Positions 12,571-17,624 of a stretch of DNA of 17,624 bases are shown here, in pieces. The stretch comes from Candidatus Moraniibacteriota bacterium (GTDB lineage: Bacteria; Patescibacteriota; Minisyncoccia; Moranbacterales; GCA-2747515). How positions within the stretch are numbered: the first letter of the stretch is position 1; each line of letters starts with the position of its first letter. The translations under genes were made by a program, and so were the position numbers. The DNA is taken from positions 1 through 17,624 of the forward strand of contig JAUVJK010000013.1 in NCBI GenBank assembly GCA_030592425.1. The letters are read 5' to 3'. A model generated the notes under the pieces. It saw only the letters and a program-made list of their open reading frames with translations. It had not been told where the DNA came from and ran no database searches.

Positions 12571-13031
12571 TTAATAATAAAAGTTGTAATAGGCAATCGA
12601 GATCGTATTGGATGGATACGATGCGAGCTTCTCTGGATTGATGATTGGTGTATCTTCAATCTTCCCATCGTGCATTTCATGGGTATGACCATAAAAGACT
12701 GCACTGTATTTTCCACTGAGTGCCGCAAGATCTGCAATCTCAGGGTAATGTGTGAGGAAATATGTTTTACTTTCACATTCAATCTCACCAAAGTCATGTT
12801 GAGAAAAAGAGATGTTACTGTTCTCTCGTTGAGCGACACGCATGATCTGCGCTTGGTTACCATCATTATTACCAAAAACACTGAAGACTGATATAGGAAG
12901 TATGCTGAGTCGTTCTACGGCGTATGGAGAGACGATATCACCCATGCAAAAGCAGACTGTCTGATATGCTCAAGCGCCCATGTGAGATTATCCATATGGT
13001 CGTGAATATCTGAGGTCAGAGCAATTTTCAT
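12571..13031 (-). pseudogene. Metallophosphoesterase (YfcE type), single-base frameshift
   Basis: A calcineurin-like phosphoesterase split over two frames. From ATG 13031, frame one gives MKIALTSDIHDHMDNLTWAL with metal-binding motif D-I-H, then drifts to TAG. The second frame, from about 12950, carries MGDIVSP (motif II), VFGNNDG (motif III), LTHYP (motif IV) and YGHTHEM (motif V), to TAA at 12571. Adding one T to the TTTT run near 12955 restores a single protein of about 152 aa with all metal ligands. This length is normal for YfcE/MJ0936-like phosphodiesterases. The gene starts 19 bases after the aminotransferase stop, so they form one operon. The frameshift may be a sequencing or assembly error, a recent mutation, or ribosomal slippage at the run of T. 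Confidence 0.85.
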
Positions 13032-13050
13032 AGTTGTGTTGATAGTAGTG

Positions 13051-13878
13051 TTAGTATTTTTTTGCGAATTCTTTATAGAGTTTCATAATGTGGATACTGA
13101 CAGATCCTACTTTTCCATCACTAATCAATTTTTTGTCGATTTTTGTAACAGGAACCATATGTTTTCCAGAGGCAGTGATGAATGCTTCATCAGCAGTTTG
13201 CAGTTCACGCAAACGAATTGGTCTCTCAATGATCTGATAATGCTTCTTTGCGAGATGAAGGACAAGTTTGCGTGTGATGCCAAGTAGAACATCATCTTTT
13301 GGTGTGATGATCTTATTATTTTTAACAATAAAGAAATTACTGGAAGCGCATTCAAGAGCTTTCCCTTTACTTGTGTAAAGAATCTCTAGTGCTTGTGCTT
13401 TATGTCGGAGATGATTGTGACGGAGTGCCTCGATGTAATTTGATGTTTTGATCAGAGGCATCGTACGTTGATATTCAATTGAGATCAGTGGCACGCCATT
13501 ATTGTAGTAGGCGCGGGGAAGTGACCATGCTTTTTCGATCAAGATATAGAGAACGGGTTTTCCATCGGGAATAAAGCCATTGCTGCTAACGCCGCCAGTA
13601 AGGACGGACCGTATAATATTATTTTTGTAGTGATGTTTTTTGACAAGTTTGAGAATGATCTCCTCGAACTCCTTCTCTGCAATAGGCATTGTAAGTCGTA
13701 GTTCGCGTGCAGAGCGTTTAAAACGACGAAAATGGTCGCGCCAAAGGAATGGTTTATCATTTTGTGTTGTAAGGAAATCGAAGACAGCATAACCACGAAG
13801 AATGCCGATATCATAGGGGTCGATCTTTGCATTTTTGAGTTCACGAATCTTTCCGTTAAAATAACAATAGCGTTTCAT
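13051..13878 (-). CDS. Class IV pyridoxal-phosphate aminotransferase or lyase
   Basis: A 275 aa PLP enzyme of fold type IV, the family of branched-chain aminotransferase (IlvE), D-amino acid aminotransferase (Dat) and aminodeoxychorismate lyase (PabC). Family landmarks: FNGKI (7-11), ILRGYAVFDFL (26-36), the PLP lysine K144 in PLIKTSNY, E177 in ECASSNFF and LLGITR (198-203). ITASGKHMVPV (234-244) is the late conserved block. The substrate cannot be fixed from sequence. folC lies in the same window but not in the same operon, so PabC is only a weak option. A promoter whose -10 ends 8 bases before the ATG implies a leaderless message. It leads a minus-strand operon with the phosphoesterase. Confidence 0.9.
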   Translation of the reverse strand: MKRYCYFNGKIRELKNAKIDPYDIGILRGYAVFDFLTTQNDKPFLWRDHFRRFKRSARELRLTMPIAEKEFEEIILKLVKKHHYKNNIIRSVLTGGVSSNGFIPDGKPVLYILIEKAWSLPRAYYNNGVPLISIEYQRTMPLIKTSNYIEALRHNHLRHKAQALEILYTSKGKALECASSNFFIVKNNKIITPKDDVLLGITRKLVLHLAKKHYQIIERPIRLRELQTADEAFITASGKHMVPVTKIDKKLISDGKVGSVSIHIMKLYKEFAKKY

Positions 13879-13886
13879 AGTATTTC

Positions 13887-13915
13887 TGATTAAGTAATTA
13901 GCAAGTACTTGTCTA
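13887..13915 (-). promoter_or_regulatory. Promoter of the aminotransferase, leaderless type
   Basis: On the minus strand, TAGACA (13915-13910), a 17-base spacer and TAATCA (13892-13887). Exactly 8 bases separate the -10 from the ATG, the same geometry as at rnhB. Confidence 0.5.
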
Positions 13916-14036
13916 ATCGAATGGTTATTATATCATAGGAGATAAGAGGAATAAAGGTCAATGAGATAAAATGTTGAATGTATATTTATAAATACTTAAA
14001 GAGAGAATAGTGATAACTAATTAAAAATATTCACAT

Positions 14037-14789
14037 ATGGAGCGTCAAAAGACAATTGAAGAATTTCGTAGCGCACGAAAGGGTGATGATGATACCATTG
14101 TAGTGGAAGGTGTACATGCGTTCAAACATGCACTGCGGTTTGGTGCAGCCTTTCAAGATGTTTTTGTTTCTGATAAGGCAATGGTTATTGATCTTGCGGA
14201 AAAGATCGCATCGCGACGTGAGGCGGAAGCAATCGATCAGATGGCGACGGAGATTGATACGAGTCTTTTCGAGGCACTTGCACCAAAAGCATCTCGTACA
14301 GGTATTGTTGCACGTGCAAAAAAGAGCAAAGATGATTGCGTGAAGGAACTGCCGGATCAAGAAAAACCAATTATTTTCTTGGAAGAGCCGCATGATACAC
14401 AAAATGTCGGGGCCGTTGTGCGCGTCGCCGCAGGATACGGTGCTGCAGCAGTTGTTGTCAGTGGTAGTATCAATCCATGGCATGCAGATTGTATTCGCAG
14501 TGCAGCTGGTCTTCATTGGGCGCTGCCTGTGTGTCATGTGGATAGCATTGAAGAAATCGCTTTTGAACGACATATCATCTCCTGCAATGCTGATGGAACT
14601 GATATGTATAGTACAAATGTACCAAAGAATGCAATTTTGGTTTTTGGGACAGAGCGTTATGGGATTACAGAGGAATTAAAAAAAAGGTCTGACCATGTGA
14701 TCGCGATCCCAATGCAAAAAAATGTTTCTAGTTTCAATCTCGCAACGAGTGCTTCGGCGGTTCTTTTTGGTGCACAATTTGAAAAATAA
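14037..14789 (+). CDS. SpoU/TrmH-family 2'-O-methyltransferase (RlmB-like)
   Basis: Transfers a methyl group from S-adenosylmethionine to a ribose 2'-OH of rRNA or tRNA. The 250 aa protein has an N-terminal substrate-binding part (about 1-100, with VVEGVHAFKHAL at 22-33) and a C-terminal SPOUT knot domain. Motif 1 is N123-VGAVV-R129, motif 2 LVFGTERYGI (201-210, E206), and motif 3 IPMQKNVSSFNLATSASAVL (224-243). The usual N in N-x-S-x-A is here S-F-N234. It could be RlmB (23S Gm2251) or another member; position does not decide. No SD; the ATG follows TTCACAT. The 158-base gap to the divergent aminotransferase gene holds promoters for both, but a plus-strand one is not clear (TTGTCT-16-TATCAT near 13910-13937 is possible). 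Confidence 0.92.
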   Translation: MERQKTIEEFRSARKGDDDTIVVEGVHAFKHALRFGAAFQDVFVSDKAMVIDLAEKIASRREAEAIDQMATEIDTSLFEALAPKASRTGIVARAKKSKDDCVKELPDQEKPIIFLEEPHDTQNVGAVVRVAAGYGAAAVVVSGSINPWHADCIRSAAGLHWALPVCHVDSIEEIAFERHIISCNADGTDMYSTNVPKNAILVFGTERYGITEELKKRSDHVIAIPMQKNVSSFNLATSASAVLFGAQFEK

Positions 14790-14793
14790 AAAA

Positions 14794-14824
14794 GCGCCAC
14801 TTAGATCAGTGACGCAGAGTTTTT
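14794..14824. terminator. Bidirectional terminator between convergent genes
   Basis: GCG and CACT pair with AGTG and CGC (14794-14801 with 14808-14815), one mismatch in the stem. T-runs follow on both strands. It serves the methyltransferase gene and the convergent 161 aa gene. Confidence 0.75.
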
Positions 14825-14831
14825 GAACGAT

Positions 14832-15317
14832 TTAGTATTGTTGTGTTGAGGCACGTGAGATTACTGTGCTTTGTACGATGCAATTTCTTGTGATGTGACG
14901 AAAACGTCCTGTTGGTGGATTGAAAATGATCTTACCACTGTAGCGAGAGCAGGTTGGCGCATCTTTGATAATGATCCAACAAGAGTCCTCTTGTATGATG
15001 CACTCATTCTCTTCGATATCTGCAATATTTTTTTCAACAGGGAATCGACAATGCGTATTACACAGAATATTGGACAAGAGAAATACTCGTAAATCAGAGT
15101 ATGGCTCTTGAAGCGTTTTTCCATCTATGCGAACACATTGGCTATAATGAGGTTCTGTTACAGGCATTAGATCACTTGGCTTTCCTCTGAACCAGATGTC
15201 AGTATCTTTGCCTGTGAAGGTGAGTTTTTCTGTCGGCTTCGTAAGGGAAAAGAATTTCCCAAAGGGCACATCGCCAAGCTGGCATTCACTATATTTAATG
15301 GGTGGGTTTTTTTGCAC
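14832..15317 (-). CDS. Hypothetical protein, 161 aa paralogue A
   Basis: From GTG 15317, with SD GGAG 7 bases upstream. It has no signal peptide or membrane segment. I recognise no family, but it is clearly related to the gene upstream at 15447-15932, which is also 161 aa. Shared points include LGDVPFGKFF against LDEVKEGNIF, a D-x-W motif (D40, W42), V-x-I-DGK (DGK at 65-67), D-L-R-VF (75-79) and a late D-x-P segment (119-121). Cys is common here (nine residues, for example C61, C86, C90, C106, C113, C123), unlike in the partner. It is convergent with the methyltransferase gene and follows paralogue B, with B's terminator between, so it probably has its own promoter. Predicted mostly beta. 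Confidence 0.75.
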   Translation of the reverse strand: MQKNPPIKYSECQLGDVPFGKFFSLTKPTEKLTFTGKDTDIWFRGKPSDLMPVTEPHYSQCVRIDGKTLQEPYSDLRVFLLSNILCNTHCRFPVEKNIADIEENECIIQEDSCWIIIKDAPTCSRYSGKIIFNPPTGRFRHITRNCIVQSTVISRASTQQY

Positions 15318-15397
15318 GTATATTCTCCAAGGTACGGGTTTTAGGACTCGCCAATGGTAACACAGCTAGTAAAAAACATCAATTGATCAAGTACAAG

Positions 15398-15432
15398 AAA
15401 AAATGCCATCTCAGTTAATAAATGAGTGGCAT
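15398..15432 (-). terminator. Terminator of paralogue B
   Basis: On the minus strand ATGCCA and CTCA pair with TGAG and TGGCAT (15432-15423 with 15413-15403), one bulged base, followed by six T. It separates the two paralogous genes. Confidence 0.75.
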
Positions 15433-15446
15433 TAGGGATTTTTAGA

Positions 15447-15932
15447 CTATGTAGTAATTGTGATTGTGTAATCGCTGCGAAGTGAAGCGAGACGATCATT
15501 ATCTGGAGTAATTATCTCTCCTGTTTCCGCGCAGAAAATCGCAGTACTATCAGCAACTTTTTTTGACGTTTGTGGGAGGTCGACAATGAAGTAATCTTTT
15601 CCACCAAAAATGAATCGAGTGCCAGTGCTAATTTGTTTCAATATCTTCGTTTCAGATATAAGTTGGCTGTTGAGTGTTGCTGTGATGAGGATGAACACTG
15701 ATATATCGAGGTCTCGTTGCAAGAATATCTTTCCATCTACGCTGACAATATATTTTTTTCCTTCATGTAGCTTTGGTAGAATATTTTGTTTGCCAACAAC
15801 ATACCATAGATCAAGACTTTCTTGGATGTATGTGTTAGGATCGGTGGGATTAGTACGGCAAAAGATATTGCCTTCTTTGACTTCATCTAAAGAAGTGGGA
15901 CGAACCTTAATTGTTTCTATTTTGACCTGCAT
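15447..15932 (-). CDS. Hypothetical protein, 161 aa paralogue B
   Basis: From ATG 15932, with SD TAGGAG 6 bases upstream. It is the same length as paralogue A and aligns with it along its whole length with few gaps. D41-L-W43, DGK at 66-68, D-I-S-VF (76-80) and the D-x-P segment near 118-120 match A. It has only two Cys, at 25 and 134. The sequence looks like a chain of beta strands with short turns (FIFGGKDYFIVDLP). No catalytic motif is evident and there is no export signal. It has a good promoter and terminator. Related by tandem duplication, the two have since diverged widely. No function is assigned. Confidence 0.75.
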   Translation of the reverse strand: MQVKIETIKVRPTSLDEVKEGNIFCRTNPTDPNTYIQESLDLWYVVGKQNILPKLHEGKKYIVSVDGKIFLQRDLDISVFILITATLNSQLISETKILKQISTGTRFIFGGKDYFIVDLPQTSKKVADSTAIFCAETGEIITPDNDRLASLRSDYTITITT

Positions 15933-15969
15933 TTTATTCTCCTAAGGAACAGGGTTGATTGGTGTGATG

Positions 15970-15998
15970 ATTATTGCATGATAGGAAAATTGCGTCAA
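15970..15998 (-). promoter_or_regulatory. Promoter of paralogue B
   Basis: On the minus strand, TTGACG (15998-15993), a 17-base spacer ending in TGC, then AATAAT (15975-15970). The leader of about 30 bases carries TAGGAG. It is divergent from folC. Confidence 0.6.
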
Positions 15999-16137
15999 TT
16001 ACAGAGAGCCTGTCGTAATTTGTCATGATAGCAGTATAACGCCAAGTTCTTTCTCTTTTGTAGTGTCTCGTGTATAGTTTCTTACATAGCACAGCTTGAA
16101 TATTATCATAAAAAAGGTGACAAATGATGCACTTACA

Positions 16138-17463
16138 ATGATGGATGTCGAGACGTATCTTGCACAGCGTATCCCGCATGCGCAGGACATTTCTTTTTCT
16201 GAGGAAGATTTTTTGGTGCGGACAAGAATATTGGCAGAAGTTCTCGGTAATCCACAAGAGAAATGTAAAGTTGTGCATATTGCCGGCACCTCAGGGAAGG
16301 GTTCAACGGCTTTTATGATCGCGACACTTCTCACAGCTTCTGGTAAGAAAGCAGGTCTTTTTACATCGCCACATCTCATCTCTGTACGAGAGCGTTTTAT
16401 GATCGATGGTGAAATGATCTCAGAGGAAAAGTTTTTGCAGTATTTTGCAGAGATCAAGTGTGCAGCGGAATCATTGCGTGATACAGAGCGAGGTATGCCA
16501 TCATATTTTGAGATCCTTACGGTACTTGCTTATCATATTTTTGTAGAGGAAGATTGTTACTATACTGTCATGGAAACAGGAATTGGTGGGCGTTGTGACG
16601 CGACGAATATTGCGCAACGATCTGACAAAATTGTCGTTATCACGCCAATTGGATTTGATCATACAAAGATACTCGGTGAAACACTTGATCTGATCGCTGC
16701 AGAAAAGGCAGGAATTATTCATGAGAACAATCTTGTTTTTATGGCACCACAAAATGCAATTGCACGGGATGTTGTACGAGGTAAAGCTCTTTCTGCTAAT
16801 GCAGGTCTGACTCTTTTAAGAAAGAATGATATTACAAAGATTGACTTAACCGAGAAAGGAACGCAGTTCATATGGAAGAGGAAAGGAAAAATGGAAAAGA
16901 TCAAAATCAATCAAATTGGTCTTTGTCAGACATATAATACGGCTCTTGCAATTGATGTTGCTGAGGCACTATCACACAGAGATCAGTTTGTTTTGTGTGA
17001 TAAAAATAAGGCATTGTCGAAAGAGATCTTTCCTGGTCGATTTGATATCCGTAAAAGAGAAGAGAAGACTATTATTCTTGATGGTGCACACAATCCACAA
17101 AAAATGACAGCTTTAGTTGAGTCATTCATGAAATTGTATCCACATGAAAAATGTACGGTTATCTTTGCAGCGAAGGAAAAGAAGGATTATGGCGCGATGC
17201 TTACACTTCTCGCGCCGATCACAGACCAAATGATCATCACACAATTTGGCAATAGCGAACAAGATTATCAATCGAGTTCAATAAATGTAGAAATACTGAC
17301 AAAAAAAGCGAGGAAGATTGGTTACGCAGACCTCATCATAGCATCAAAAGTTGAAATTGCGCTAAAAAAGGCACAAAAACAAGACAATAAAAAGATTCTT
17401 GTAACAGGATCATTATACTTAGTAGGGAAGATAATTAATGTGTTGAAGAATGAAGTGCAATAA
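16138..17463 (+). CDS. folC: Folylpolyglutamate synthase / dihydrofolate synthase
   Basis: Mur-ligase-fold enzyme that adds glutamate to folates (and may make dihydrofolate from dihydropteroate) with ATP, in the cytoplasm. From ATG 16138 it has 441 aa. The P-loop HIAGTSGKGST is at 48-57, with SPHLISVRERF (77-87), METGIGGRCDATN (145-157) and FDHTKILG (173-180). The lysine expected to be carbamylated is in AAEKAGI (K190). C-terminal landmarks are PGRFDI and DGAHNPQK. The frame is open to a TTG at 16096, but the first 14 extra residues are not family-like. ATG 16138 or 16141 (MDVETYL) fits best. AGGTGA at 16116-16121 is too far from these ATGs to be a normal SD. A TATTAT at 16101-16106 is a possible -10. 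Confidence 0.94.
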   Translation: MMDVETYLAQRIPHAQDISFSEEDFLVRTRILAEVLGNPQEKCKVVHIAGTSGKGSTAFMIATLLTASGKKAGLFTSPHLISVRERFMIDGEMISEEKFLQYFAEIKCAAESLRDTERGMPSYFEILTVLAYHIFVEEDCYYTVMETGIGGRCDATNIAQRSDKIVVITPIGFDHTKILGETLDLIAAEKAGIIHENNLVFMAPQNAIARDVVRGKALSANAGLTLLRKNDITKIDLTEKGTQFIWKRKGKMEKIKINQIGLCQTYNTALAIDVAEALSHRDQFVLCDKNKALSKEIFPGRFDIRKREEKTIILDGAHNPQKMTALVESFMKLYPHEKCTVIFAAKEKKDYGAMLTLLAPITDQMIITQFGNSEQDYQSSSINVEILTKKARKIGYADLIIASKVEIALKKAQKQDNKKILVTGSLYLVGKIINVLKNEVQ

Positions 17464-17530
17464 GAAAGATTATGTCTAAGAAGAGAAGTGTCTAAAAATA
17501 ATTTAACAAGAATTGTGTGGTTTTATGCTA

Positions 17531-17559
17531 TTGACAAAATAGCAAAAATGTGCTATCAT
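17531..17559 (+). promoter_or_regulatory. Strong promoter near the right edge
   Basis: TTGACA (17531-17536), 17 bases ending in TGTGC, then TATCAT (17554-17559). The leader of about 35 bases contains a strong SD, GGGAGG (17589-17594). Confidence 0.8.
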
Positions 17560-17600
17560 GTAGACAGAGTACCTAAAACGTAATTTTTGGGAGGTAAATC

Positions 17601-17624
17601 ATGAAAAACTTCAAAAGCGCAGGA
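17601..17624 (+). CDS. Start of a gene cut by the right edge
   Basis: ATG at 17601 lies 5 to 6 bases after GGGAGG, the best SD in the window. Eight codons are visible: MKNFKSAG. The Lys-containing start could be the opening of a signal peptide, but too little is present to say. The strong promoter and SD suggest high expression. Confidence 0.65.

Noticed and set aside
1..17624. CRISPR arrays, tRNA, rRNA, insertion sequences, phage genes
   Set aside because: No regularly spaced repeats beyond the rplL tail array, no cloverleaf or conserved rRNA segments, and no transposase or integrase motifs seen.

Overview
The window is AT-rich and bacterial. It is most likely a member of the Candidate Phyla Radiation (Patescibacteria, probably a Parcubacteria-type lineage). 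The signs are small compact housekeeping genes, a much-shortened SMC protein, charged low-complexity tails on NusB and S16, and almost no Shine-Dalgarno (SD) sequences in front of core genes. This lineage call is inference from gene style; no rRNA gene is present to settle it. The standard genetic code fits: every long gene reads through without in-frame TGA, and stops are TAA or TAG with one TGA exception.

Layout. 1-1004: the start of dnaE (minus, cut by the edge), then rnhB (RNase HII). 1005-3425: A-rich spacer with a double mini-hairpin, an orphan 145-146 aa gene with its own promoter and terminator, a 93 aa conserved-looking gene and a PIF1-like helicase. 3426-4260: a secreted helical protein with a near-consensus promoter and two terminators. 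4298-9500: information-processing block rpmF, nusB, rnc, smc, rpsP, with a decayed small membrane-protein gene between smc and rpsP. 9505-11013: rplJ-rplL behind an L10-type leader with an attenuator-like terminator, followed by repeated copies of the rplL tail and terminator. 11207-12140: a VIT1/CCC1-type metal transporter and a 20-codon Cys-rich ORF ending at a bidirectional terminator. 12111-13915 (minus): class IV aminotransferase, a frameshifted metallophosphoesterase and a small membrane protein. 14037-14824: a SpoU-family RNA methyltransferase. 14832-15998 (minus): two tandem paralogues of unknown function, 161 aa each. 16138-17463: folC. 17531-17624: a strong promoter and the first codons of another gene.

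How it works together. Most genes serve RNA processing, ribosome assembly and translation (RNase HII, RNase III, NusB, L32, S16, L10, L7/L12, SpoU methyltransferase) or chromosome maintenance (DnaE, SMC, PIF1 helicase). Ribosomal genes carry structured 5' leaders. The accessory genes (orphan gene, 161 aa pair, small membrane protein, right-edge gene) differ in having clear SD sequences, while core genes start after AT-rich or near-absent leaders.

Most worth a second look: the repeated rplL-tail/terminator array, the hinge-less SMC, the Cys-rich micro-ORF beside the metal transporter, the 161 aa paralogue pair and the two kinds of translation start. I saw no CRISPR array, tRNA, rRNA, transposase or phage gene.
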